Shown: positions 1-5,310 of the stretch, piece by piece
Position numbering within the stretch: position 1 is the stretch's first letter
Layout: every line of letters begins with the position of its first letter
NCBI GenBank assembly: GCA_029240775.1
Contig: JARDZQ010000067.1
Coordinates: 1-7,655 of the forward strand
Reading direction: 5' to 3'
From: Rubrobacteraceae bacterium
Lineage (GTDB): Bacteria > Actinomycetota > Rubrobacteria > Rubrobacterales > Rubrobacteraceae
DNA: 7,655 nucleotides
The notes under the pieces: generated by a model
The model's input: the letters and a program-made list of their open reading frames with translations, nothing else
What the model was told of the DNA's origin: nothing
Databases searched by the model: none
Program-made: the position numbers and the translations under genes

Positions 1-855
1 GAGCTGCATGCCCTCATCCTCGAGGCCAGGGAGATAAAGCGCCTGCTCCCTCGCTACAACTCCGCAGGCCGCGATGATCGCGGCGGCTGGATCTTAAAGC
101 TCGATCTGGGCGAGCCGTATCCGGTTCCGAAGCGGGTGCCGCAGAGCGAGCGCGAGGACGGTGCCATTCACCTCGGGCCGTACCGCAGCGCCGGCGTGCT
201 CGACGCGTGCATAGAGGCGCTGGGCAGGATCTTCCCCATCAAGCGATGCTCCGGAGAGGGCGGCGTCTGCTTCTACGGCCAGATGGGCCGCTGCGCCCCG
301 TGTATCGGGATGGGGGAAGATGACTATCGCCGCCTGGTCGTGGACGAGGTGGTCGCGTTGCTGCGCGGCGAGGGCGGCGAGGAGCACCTGGCGGCGCTGG
401 TGCGGGAGCGGGAGCGGCTCGCGGGGGCGCTCGAGTTCGAGGCCGCCGCGCGCCTCAGGGACCTCATAGCCGGGATAGAGCGCATACGTCTGTCGCGCGC
501 CGTGGTGAGCGCCGAGGGGCTGCAGGCCGTCGTCGCAGCCTCCACCGAGCCAGGCGTCGTCGAGGTCTTCGCCCTCTCGGAGGGCCATCTCGTCGCCCAC
601 CGGGGGTTCGGGGCAGAGGACCGGGCCGCTCTCTCGAGCTTCGCCGAGGAGGTCCTGGCGAGGTGCGGGGGGGAGGGTCCTCGCCCGGATGGTTCACCTC
701 GCGTCTCCGACGAGGCGCGGGTGGTGGCGGCTTATCTCAGGCGCCGCTCGGCGGCCATGGAGGCCGTGCGTCTGCGGGGGGTGGGGGATCTCCTGGAGGC
801 CGTGGGCAGGGTGGCGGAGGTCCCCGGAGAGGGTGCAAACTCCTTATCATGCTAA
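1..855 (+). CDS. GIY-YIG/UVR-domain nuclease, C-terminal part (5' end outside window)
   Basis: The reading frame is open from base 1 to the TAA at 853-855, giving 284 residues of a protein that starts upstream. Seen: residues 1-20 match the end of a UvrC-type GIY-YIG domain, with the metal-binding Glu at E8 and the conserved Asn at N20 in the ending PRYN. Next come a LGPYRS segment (about 58-63), a four-cysteine cluster (C83, C90, C98, C101; UvrC-like RCxPC ending) and a UVR motif (about 128-162, ALEFEAAARLRD core). UvrC has comparable cysteines that bind an iron-sulfur cluster. The protein stops about 120 residues after the UVR motif, so the RNase H-like nuclease and helix-hairpin-helix region of true UvrC are absent. 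Known: many actinobacteria encode a DnaQ-like DEDD exonuclease fused to GIY-YIG and UVR parts. Inference: this is the tail of such a fusion, or a Cho-like protein, acting in DNA repair. An ATG at 136 is internal to the domain and is not the start. Confidence 0.8.
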   Translation, partial: ELHALILEAREIKRLLPRYNSAGRDDRGGWILKLDLGEPYPVPKRVPQSEREDGAIHLGPYRSAGVLDACIEALGRIFPIKRCSGEGGVCFYGQMGRCAPCIGMGEDDYRRLVVDEVVALLRGEGGEEHLAALVRERERLAGALEFEAAARLRDLIAGIERIRLSRAVVSAEGLQAVVAASTEPGVVEVFALSEGHLVAHRGFGAEDRAALSSFAEEVLARCGGEGPRPDGSPRVSDEARVVAAYLRRRSAAMEAVRLRGVGDLLEAVGRVAEVPGEGANSLSC

Positions 856-858
856 AAT
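850..858 (+). promoter_or_regulatory. Putative extended -10 promoter of the two-component operon
   Basis: TGC followed by TAAAAT (853-858) fits the extended -10 pattern TGnTATAAT with one mismatch, and it lies in a locally AT-rich patch over the stop codon of the preceding nuclease gene. No good -35 hexamer is visible; the best is a poor GTGCAA at 833-838 with short spacing. Transcription would start near 865, leaving a leader of about 44 bases before the response regulator. This is prediction from sequence only. Confidence 0.5.
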
Positions 859-891
859 AGGCCCAAGCGTGCAGGCGTTTTCGGGCGACGC

Positions 892-899
892 GAAGAGGG
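892..899 (+). promoter_or_regulatory. Ribosome binding site of the response regulator gene
   Basis: GAAGAGGG is a purine-rich, imperfect Shine-Dalgarno sequence 9 bases before the ATG at 909. It supports that ATG as the start. Confidence 0.5.
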
Positions 900-908
900 C
901 GTAAGACG

Positions 909-1607
909 ATGGTGCAAGGCTTACAGGGTGTAACCCGCAGGATCCTAGTGGTGGACGACGAGCCGTCGCTACAGAAGATGCTGGCGCACGCCCTGGAGCG
1001 GGAAGGCTTCCACGTTCAAACCGTGGGCGACGGCGAGGAGGCTCTCGAGGCGTTCAAGAGCTACGAGCCGCACCTCATCATCCTGGACATCATGCTCCCC
1101 AAGCTCGACGGCACGGAGGTGTGCCGTCGCATCCGGGCGCAGAGCGACGTGCCTATCATCATGCTCACGGCCAAGGACGACGAGATAGACCGGGTCGTGG
1201 GGCTCGAGCTCGGAGCCGACGACTACGTCACCAAGCCGTTCGCCGTGCGGGAGCTGGTGGCGCGCGTACGAGCCATCATGCGCCGGGCCGCGGTTCCGGC
1301 GGGCCAGCGCCCCGACGAGCTCAACTACGACGGGCTGCGCATCAACCTCCCCAGCCGCCGGGTGTCGGTGGGCAGCGAGGAGGTGGACCTCACCTACACC
1401 GAGTTCGAACTCCTGGTGACGCTCGCCTCGAGTCCCGGCAGGGTGTTCTCGCGCAGCGCGCTGCTACGCAGGGTGTGGGGCGACGAGTTCCGCGATGAGC
1501 GCACGGTGGACGTCCACATCCGCCACCTGCGCGAGAAGATCGAGCGCGACCCCCGCAACCCCGAGTTCATCCACACCGCGCGGGGTGTCGGGTATGTTTT
1601 CCGCTAG
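909..1607 (+). CDS. OmpR/PhoB-family two-component response regulator
   Basis: A 232-residue cytoplasmic transcription factor of normal length for the family. The receiver domain covers about residues 10-128: acidic pair D16-D17, phosphoacceptor D60 (LIILDIMLPKLDG), T87 in MLTAK, Y106 and K109 in DDYVTKPF. The C-terminal winged helix (about 136-232) carries the family signatures LTYTEFELL, VFSRSALLRRVWG, RTVDVHIRHLREKIE and the ending RGVGYVFR. Phosphorylation at D60 by the kinase encoded next should promote dimerisation and DNA binding. The kinase start codon lies inside the last codons of this gene (14-base overlap), so the two are transcribed together and probably translationally coupled. 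It resembles PhoB, RegX3 and PhoP most, but no pst, phoU or other phosphate gene is near, so the regulon is unknown and I give no symbol. The eight or so residues before the domain, beginning MVQGLQG, fit the ATG at 909. Confidence 0.95.
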   Translation: MVQGLQGVTRRILVVDDEPSLQKMLAHALEREGFHVQTVGDGEEALEAFKSYEPHLIILDIMLPKLDGTEVCRRIRAQSDVPIIMLTAKDDEIDRVVGLELGADDYVTKPFAVRELVARVRAIMRRAAVPAGQRPDELNYDGLRINLPSRRVSVGSEEVDLTYTEFELLVTLASSPGRVFSRSALLRRVWGDEFRDERTVDVHIRHLREKIERDPRNPEFIHTARGVGYVFR

Positions 1608-3423
1608 AAAGAGGACCTTCGGAGAGAAGTCCGGTTCCTGGCCCAAGGCCGGGCGGCGCCTCTACCCGAGGCTCAAGAAAGGGCTCAAGCCGCGCGTCGG
1701 CATGCGCATCTGGCTCACCGCCCTGTTCGTCCTGGTCACAGCCTTTGCGTCGGTCGTGGCCTACGAGATCGTCCGTCCCATCCTCGAGGACACCCTGAAC
1801 CGGGCGAGCCAGGCCCGCTTCGAGGACGTGGCCGAGCAGTTCGAAGCCCAGAACCGGGCCAACAACGACTGGTCCGTGCAACGCATCAAAACGTTCGCGG
1901 CGATCCGGGGTCTGCAGTGGGGGATAGTGAGCGCGAACAGCGGCGAGAAGCTCCTTGGAGACAGGGATCTTAGGGAATGGCACGCCGGCGTCGTGAAGAA
2001 GGCGGTCAAGAGCCAGAACCCGAAGATGAAAATTGAGGAGATGCAGTCCGGCGCGCGCGCGGGCCAGATCCTTGCCACCTACGCCGTCCCGATGAACGCG
2101 ACGGAGGTCACCGGAGAGAAGGGAACGGCGGTCGTCTTCAGCGAATTCTTCACCGAGAGCGACATCGAGAACGTGGAGAAGTCGCTGGACAAGATAGAGC
2201 GGATAGCCCTGCTCGCTGGTGCCCTGGCGCTGGGTCTCGCAGGGATCGCGGGGTACTTCGCGGCGACCCTGATCTCGCGCCGCATCAGCCGCCTCGGGGT
2301 GGCCGCCGAGAGGCTGGCCGCCGGCAACTTCGACGAGCGGATAGAGACCCGCGTCGAGGACGAGGTGGGTTCCCTCGGCGCCACCTTCAACGCGATGGCC
2401 GCCTCCCTCAAGGGCGCCTTCGAGCAGATAAGACATGAGAAGGAGCGCGGCAGCGCGATCCTCGACGGCATGACCGACGCGGTCGTCGGCGTGGATAAGG
2501 ACCTGAACGCGGTCTTCCTGAACCCGCGTGCGCGCGAGCTACTCGAGTCCTCTGACCTGGACTTCCAGATCCGCTTGCAAGAGGTCCTCGCCAAGACGCG
2601 TTATTCGGGTCCCACGACCGAGCCCGAGGCCCGCGCGGGCGACAGGATCATCGAGATCCGGGCCGCCCCTCTCGAAGACGGTGCTCTGGCTATCCTGCGC
2701 GACGTTACGGAGGAGCGCCGCGTGCAGCGCGCGAAGGCGGAGTTCATAGCGAACGCTTCCCACGAGCTGAAGACACCCTTGACAGCCCTCTCAGGTTACC
2801 TGGAGATGCTCGAGGACGAGGAGGACGAGCGCGTCAGGTCGGAGTTCCTGAAGGACATGCGCTCCCAGACCCAGCGGCTCCAGGCCCTCGCCCGCACCCT
2901 GCTCGACCTCTCCCGCCTCGACGCGAACGCCACCACCTTCCGCACCGAGGAGGTGGATCTCGAGGACCTCCTGCACGCGCTGCGCCGGGACTTCGGCTAC
3001 ACGGGACGCCCGATGAGCGTCCACGTCGACGAGAACGTCCCGCCCGTCGTAACCGACCCGACCCAGCTGCACCGGATGCTCGCCATCCTGCTCGACAACG
3101 CCCTCAAGTACTCTAGCGAAGGCGACCCCGTGGCCCTCAAGCTCTCCCGCGAGGACGGCCACGCCGTCATCAGCATTACCGACCACGGCTGCGGCATCCC
3201 CGAAGCCGAGATACCGCACATCTTCGAACGCTTCTACCGCGCCCGGGGCTCCTCCCGTGCCGACGGAACCGGCCTCGGCCTCGCTCTGGCGCGCGAGATC
3301 ACCGACCACCTCGGGGGCGAGATCCGGGTGCAGAGCCACCCCGGAACTGGTAGCACCTTCTCCGTCGCCCTACCTCTGACATCCGATTCGAGAGATGGTC
3401 AACGTTCCGCCAGCCTCTCTTGA
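1594..3423 (+). CDS. Membrane sensor histidine kinase (HAMP-PAS-HisKA-HATPase, PhoR-like)
   Basis: A 609-residue inner-membrane kinase that should autophosphorylate on histidine and pass the phosphate to D60 of the regulator encoded just before it. Layout: a basic cytoplasmic tail (1-37), TM1 (about 39-60), an extracytoplasmic sensor of about 140 residues, TM2 (about 204-227), HAMP (about 228-282), a PhoR-type PAS domain (about 287-383), HisKA with phosphoacceptor H390 in the SHELKTP motif, and HATPase_c with N-box N502, G1 D530-HGCG, F-box (IFERFYR) and G2 GTGLGL (558-563). All catalytic motifs are intact. The ATG at 1594 is chosen because it overlaps the regulator by 14 bases and has GGGGTG six bases upstream. 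An in-frame ATG at 1702, right before TM1, is the alternative. The sensor segment has no family I recognise, so the signal is unknown. The nearest downstream terminator-like hairpin is at 3555-3619. Confidence 0.93.
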   Translation: MFSARKRTFGEKSGSWPKAGRRLYPRLKKGLKPRVGMRIWLTALFVLVTAFASVVAYEIVRPILEDTLNRASQARFEDVAEQFEAQNRANNDWSVQRIKTFAAIRGLQWGIVSANSGEKLLGDRDLREWHAGVVKKAVKSQNPKMKIEEMQSGARAGQILATYAVPMNATEVTGEKGTAVVFSEFFTESDIENVEKSLDKIERIALLAGALALGLAGIAGYFAATLISRRISRLGVAAERLAAGNFDERIETRVEDEVGSLGATFNAMAASLKGAFEQIRHEKERGSAILDGMTDAVVGVDKDLNAVFLNPRARELLESSDLDFQIRLQEVLAKTRYSGPTTEPEARAGDRIIEIRAAPLEDGALAILRDVTEERRVQRAKAEFIANASHELKTPLTALSGYLEMLEDEEDERVRSEFLKDMRSQTQRLQALARTLLDLSRLDANATTFRTEEVDLEDLLHALRRDFGYTGRPMSVHVDENVPPVVTDPTQLHRMLAILLDNALKYSSEGDPVALKLSREDGHAVISITDHGCGIPEAEIPHIFERFYRARGSSRADGTGLGLALAREITDHLGGEIRVQSHPGTGSTFSVALPLTSDSRDGQRSASLS

Positions 3424-3502
3424 GAATAGGCATCAGATTTTCCCCCAGGGAGCAGTGTCAGGACCTCCAAGCCCGCTGGATTCAATCGATCTGAACAGAT
3501 TC

Positions 3503-3525
3503 AGGTTGAACGTCAGGTTCAATCT
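3503..3525. repeat. Inverted repeat TTGAAC-N5-GTTCAA with overlapping direct repeat
   Basis: TTGAAC (3506-3511) and GTTCAA (3517-3522) are exact reverse complements around GTCAG. In RNA the stem could grow to nine pairs (3503-3511 with 3517-3525), including one G-U pair. TCAGGTT is also directly repeated at 3501-3507 and 3513-3519. It could be an operator for the -10-like box about 20 bases further on, or simply part of an RNA fold. It resembles the actinobacterial LexA box (TCGAAC-N4-GTTCGA), but the spacer is one base longer and the core differs. Confidence 0.45.
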
Positions 3526-3544
3526 TTAAGTGGACTTTTGGCGG

Positions 3545-3550
3545 TAGAAT
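3545..3550 (+). promoter_or_regulatory. -10-like hexamer TAGAAT ahead of the C-rich hairpin
   Basis: TAGAAT matches TATAAT at five of six positions. No convincing -35 hexamer lies at the usual spacing, though the region upstream is AT-rich. If active, transcription would start near 3557, at the first bases of the hairpin at 3555-3619. That placement points to a short structured RNA and not to a downstream gene, since the next gene lies on the other strand. Confidence 0.35.
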
Positions 3551-3554
3551 AGGC

Positions 3555-3619
3555 GTGGGGTAGCGTAGGTTCGTAGATTCTCCCCCCTCCCTGCGGACCG
3601 TCGTTGCCCCACTTTTTTT
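3555..3619 (+). ncRNA. Long hairpin with C-rich loop and T7 tail: small RNA (6C-like) or kinase terminator
   Basis: GTGGGGTAGCG (3555-3565) pairs with CGTTGCCCCAC (3602-3612) over 11 positions including two G-U pairs. Inside it GGTTCG (3568-3573) pairs with CGGACC (3594-3599) over six. The apical loop (3574-3593) contains a run of six Cs followed by TCCCT. Seven Ts follow the outer stem directly (3613-3619). The T tract marks this as an intrinsic terminator on the plus strand, in the right place for the kinase operon but 130 bases after its stop. The -10-like box just upstream and the C-rich loop suggest instead a free RNA of about 60 bases. Known: actinobacterial 6C RNA has two stem-loops with runs of six or more Cs. 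I see only one C-rich loop here, so membership is a guess. Confidence 0.45.
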
Positions 3620-3633
3620 AGGTTCTTAGGTTC
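3618..3633. repeat. Tandem octamer TTAGGTTC x2
   Basis: Two perfect head-to-tail copies of TTAGGTTC (3618-3625 and 3626-3633) overlap the end of the T7 tract. The core AGGTTC also occurs at 3515-3520 and 3567-3572, so four copies sit within 120 bases. Confidence 0.6.
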
Positions 3634-3634
3634 T

Positions 3635-3670
3635 ATGGGTATCGGGCCTCGGTCGAGGGCCGCAACCCAT
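3635..3670. repeat. Bulged stem-loop between convergent genes
   Basis: ATGGGT (3635-3640) pairs with ACCCAT (3665-3670). Within, GGCCTC pairs with GAGGGCC apart from one bulged G, around a GGTC loop. Neither strand shows a T tract after the stem, so it is a weak intrinsic terminator candidate for the minus-strand protease gene, which ends 22 bases away at 3692. Confidence 0.45.
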
Positions 3671-3672
3671 TG

Positions 3673-3688
3673 CCTCAAAACCTCAAAA
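3673..3688. repeat. Tandem octamer CCTCAAAA x2
   Basis: Two perfect head-to-tail copies of CCTCAAAA (3673-3680 and 3681-3688) lie immediately after the stop codon of the minus-strand protease gene. Role unknown; short tandem copies like this can arise by slippage. Confidence 0.55.
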
Positions 3689-3691
3689 CTT

Positions 3692-4330
3692 CTAGAAGAT
3701 CGGTGGAAGTCCGAAGGTGGAGAGAACGGGGCGTACCAGGACGAGTATGTAGGAGAGAGGGGAGGGGAGCATAGGCAGGAACGTGAGGAGGACGAGGCCG
3801 AGGAGTATCACGGGTCCGTACTGGTTCATAAAGGCCACGAAGCCGTTCAGGGAGCGAGGCAGGAACGGGAAGATCACCTTCGCTCCGTCGAGTGGGGGGA
3901 TGGGGATCAGGTTGAAGACGAAGAGCAGCGCGTTGCCGAACGCCGCGAGCAGCACGATGAGTTGCAGGTAGCCGGTCTGGAAGGCGGGCAGCAAATAAAG
4001 GGCGGCGCAGGTGGCGACGATCAGGAGGTTCGAGAGGGGTCCTGCGGCGGCGACGGCGACGGGGCCGAGCACGCCCCACTTAAGCTTGGAGGTGTTCACG
4101 GGCGTCGGCCTGCCCCAGCCGAAGCCCGCCATCAGGAACATCATGCTTCCCAGGAGATCCAGGTGCGAGGCCGGGTTGAGCGTAACCCTGCCGGCGCGGT
4201 AGGCGGTGTCGTCGCCCAGCAGATAGGCCGAGTACGCGTGCGCGGCCTCGTGCACAACGACGCCCACGACGAGGCCGAGCAGGAGGGCCACCGCGGCTGC
4301 CGGGTTCTGCTGGAAGATGGCGAGGAACAT
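3692..4330 (-). CDS. M50 site-2-type intramembrane zinc metalloprotease
   Basis: A 212-residue polytopic membrane protein. The zinc motif H27-E28-A29-A30-H31 lies in the first hydrophobic segment (about 11-33), and the third ligand D148 lies in NLIPIPPLDG (140-149). These are the two signatures of S2P/M50 proteases. The segments GWGRPTPVN (71-79) and GPLSN (97-101) are typical of the short, single-domain group related to B. subtilis YwhC, without PDZ or CBS domains. Further hydrophobic stretches lie near 88-115, 121-143 and 172-190. Such proteases cut membrane-embedded helices, often of anti-sigma factors or signalling proteins; the substrate is unknown. The gene follows, 37 bases downstream on the same strand, a membrane protein with a dead LytM domain (see findings). 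A TATCAT box seven bases before the ATG would give a leaderless message. The convergent histidine kinase gene ends 268 bases away. Confidence 0.9.
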   Translation of the reverse strand: MFLAIFQQNPAAAVALLLGLVVGVVVHEAAHAYSAYLLGDDTAYRAGRVTLNPASHLDLLGSMMFLMAGFGWGRPTPVNTSKLKWGVLGPVAVAAAGPLSNLLIVATCAALYLLPAFQTGYLQLIVLLAAFGNALLFVFNLIPIPPLDGAKVIFPFLPRSLNGFVAFMNQYGPVILLGLVLLTFLPMLPSPLSYILVLVRPVLSTFGLPPIF

Positions 4331-4337
4331 CCGGTTA

Positions 4338-4343
4338 ATGATA
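4338..4343 (-). promoter_or_regulatory. Putative -10 box TATCAT for leaderless transcription of the M50 gene
   Basis: Read on the minus strand, TATCAT (five of six matches to TATAAT) is followed by seven bases and then the ATG at 4330. That spacing is the pattern expected of leaderless actinobacterial genes, and no Shine-Dalgarno sequence is visible. The 18-bp palindrome occupies the spacer upstream, and I see no good -35. The gene may therefore have its own start besides read-through from the LytM-like gene. Confidence 0.45.
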
Positions 4344-4361
4344 CACGCCCGGCCGGGCGTG
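4344..4361. repeat. Perfect 18-bp palindrome between LytM-like and M50 genes
   Basis: CACGCCCGG joined to CCGGGCGTG is a perfect, fully GC-rich dyad lying between the stop of the LytM-like gene (4368) and the TATCAT box. As RNA it would form a hairpin with a GGCC loop and seven pairs. The minus-strand sequence after it (TATCATTAACC) lacks a T tract, so a classical terminator is doubtful. It could be an attenuator, a processing site, or an operator for the M50 promoter. Confidence 0.6.
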
Positions 4362-4367
4362 GGGACT

Positions 4368-5207
4368 CTAGTCTACGCGCGGGACCGAGACCGTGACGTG
4401 GTTGCCCGCATCAGAGGTGTATGAGGAGAGCTGGGGGTCCAGGACCTTCGCCGAGTCGGCCACGGTGCCCAGCTCGGTCATCCCGGCCGTCACGCGGCTC
4501 GTGACGCCCGCGTTCGCCTCGTCGCTCTGCACGAGGGAGACCGTGACGCGGACGTTCGCATTGGCGTCGGGTTTGATCTCCACCACGTTGGCGCCCTGGA
4601 CCATGGGGTCCGGGCGTATGGCGGTGACCATGCCTGTGGCCGGCGCGTAGACGGAGGTCCCAGCCTGGGCGCCGACGTCGAGGGCCCCGGTCCGGGGCCC
4701 GGTGCGACCGGCGGCGTACATCACGTGGTAGTGGATGTCCTCAGCAGTCGAGCCGTTGGAGAGGAGGCCGACGAGCGGGTTCGCGGAGAGGTTCTCGCCG
4801 CGGGGCTCCATCTCGGCCAGGCTCTCGCCCTCCGGGTGGTAACCGAGGCCCGTGAGGCTCTCGGGCCGGATAGGCGTGGAGATGTCGATGCCCGCGGCCT
4901 TCGCCAGCACCGTGTCGGGAGCGGCGTTGCCCGGGTCTATTGGCACGGTGGGCTCGGCCGCATCGGGGGCCTGAAGGAGCACCGCGAAGACAAGCGCCAG
5001 CACGAAGGAGGAGAAGAGGCCCACGGCCATGATACGCCGTCTGCGGTAGACGCTGGCCTTGTTCGCCTTGCGACGCTCCTCGAGGGCGCTGGCTCGCTGG
5101 CCGGTCCGGTGGGATGGCGGCACGCTTTTGAGGTTGGCTCGAGGTGCCGACGCTGCCTCGCGCCGCTGTCCGAGATATCGGGGCTTCTGCAGGTTTCCCC
5201 CTCGCAT
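4368..5207 (-). CDS. Single-pass membrane protein with degenerate M23/LytM domain
   Basis: A 279-residue protein with a basic N-terminus ending in RRRR (55-58), one membrane helix (about 59-80), a Pro/Ala-rich linker and an outward-facing LytM-like domain (about 158-276). The fold is recognisable from AGTSVYAPATGMV (182-194), the following beta-rich stretch and the closing GNHVTVSV (269-276). In active M23 enzymes the zinc ligands are the first His and the Asp of HxGxD and the second His of HxH. Here these positions read T173-G-A-L-D177 and H270-V-T272, so two of three ligands are lost and peptidase activity is not expected. Known: dead LytM domains act as regulators, for example EnvC and SpoIVFA. 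The M50 protease gene follows after 37 bases, the order seen in spoIVFA-spoIVFB. A strong promoter lies just upstream. The ATG at 5207 gives a leader of only about five bases; the next in-frame ATG (5030, before the helix) is less likely. Confidence 0.75.
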   Translation of the reverse strand: MRGGNLQKPRYLGQRREAASAPRANLKSVPPSHRTGQRASALEERRKANKASVYRRRRIMAVGLFSSFVLALVFAVLLQAPDAAEPTVPIDPGNAAPDTVLAKAAGIDISTPIRPESLTGLGYHPEGESLAEMEPRGENLSANPLVGLLSNGSTAEDIHYHVMYAAGRTGPRTGALDVGAQAGTSVYAPATGMVTAIRPDPMVQGANVVEIKPDANANVRVTVSLVQSDEANAGVTSRVTAGMTELGTVADSAKVLDPQLSSYTSDAGNHVTVSVPRVD

Positions 5208-5218
5208 ACTGGGGGAGG

Positions 5219-5247
5219 ATTATACAGAGGGGCCTGCGGGCTGTAAA
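5219..5247 (-). promoter_or_regulatory. Consensus-like vegetative promoter of the LytM-like/M50 genes
   Basis: On the minus strand TTTACA (5247-5242) and TATAAT (5224-5219) are separated by 17 bases: five of six and six of six matches to the vegetative consensus at ideal spacing. Transcription would start near 5212, about five bases before the ATG at 5207, so the message would be nearly leaderless. It is divergent from, and does not overlap, the AI-2E promoter. This is the best promoter in the window. Confidence 0.75.
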
Positions 5248-5271
5248 CTTGCCGCCGCGGTAGACCGGGCT

Positions 5272-5279
5272 GGTATATT
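5272..5279 (+). promoter_or_regulatory. Extended -10 promoter of the permease-phosphotransferase operon
   Basis: TGG followed by TATATT (5274-5279) fits an extended -10 box. TTGCCG at 5249-5254 is a possible -35 but at a long 19-base spacing. The start would be near 5286, giving a leader of about 25 bases that includes the GGAG site at 5301. Confidence 0.5.
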
Positions 5280-5300
5280 TGGGGCATAGAGTCCTCGATC

Positions 5301-5304
5301 GGAG
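5301..5304 (+). promoter_or_regulatory. Ribosome binding site deciding the GTG start at 5311
   Basis: GGAG lies six bases before the GTG at 5311 and supports this non-ATG start. Confidence 0.6.
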
Positions 5305-5310
5305 ACCGGG

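Larger units (their letters stand above)
3424..3691. other. Gene-free region between convergent genes
   Basis: These 268 bases separate the kinase stop from the stop of the minus-strand M50 protease gene. I see no credible coding frame. Structured elements are listed separately: an inverted repeat (3503-3525), a -10-like box (3545-3550), a C-rich-loop hairpin with T7 (3555-3619), tandem octamers (3618-3633 and 3673-3688) and a bulged stem-loop (3635-3670). Base composition is visibly more AT-rich than in the flanking genes. For a convergent junction, where only terminators are needed, it is unusually rich in repeats. Confidence 0.8.

Noticed and set aside
1495..1593. Extension of the kinase to an upstream ATG at 1495
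   Set aside because: The added 33 residues overlap the winged-helix end of the response regulator and read as Ser/Thr/Arg-rich shadow sequence; 1594 is the natural coupled start.
2050..2061. GC dinucleotide run as a possible repeat element
   Set aside because: It lies inside the kinase coding frame and encodes ordinary Ala/Arg codons; expected in GC-rich DNA.
1567..2436. 289-codon minus-strand frame within the kinase gene
   Set aside because: The kinase reading is continuous with all HAMP, PAS and kinase motifs; the antisense product resembles nothing.
3506..3522. LexA/SOS box
   Set aside because: TTGAAC-N5-GTTCAA has a five-base spacer and T/A instead of C/G at the second core positions compared with TCGAAC-N4-GTTCGA, and no damage-response gene follows.
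3635..3670. tRNA or other cloverleaf RNA
   Set aside because: Only one bulged stem-loop is visible; no acceptor stem, no T-arm GTTCGA context and no CCA-end arrangement.
3635..4396. 253-codon plus-strand frame antisense to the M50 protease
   Set aside because: The minus strand carries HEAAH and NLIPIPPLDG; the plus-strand translation is charged low-complexity sequence with no domain or good start.
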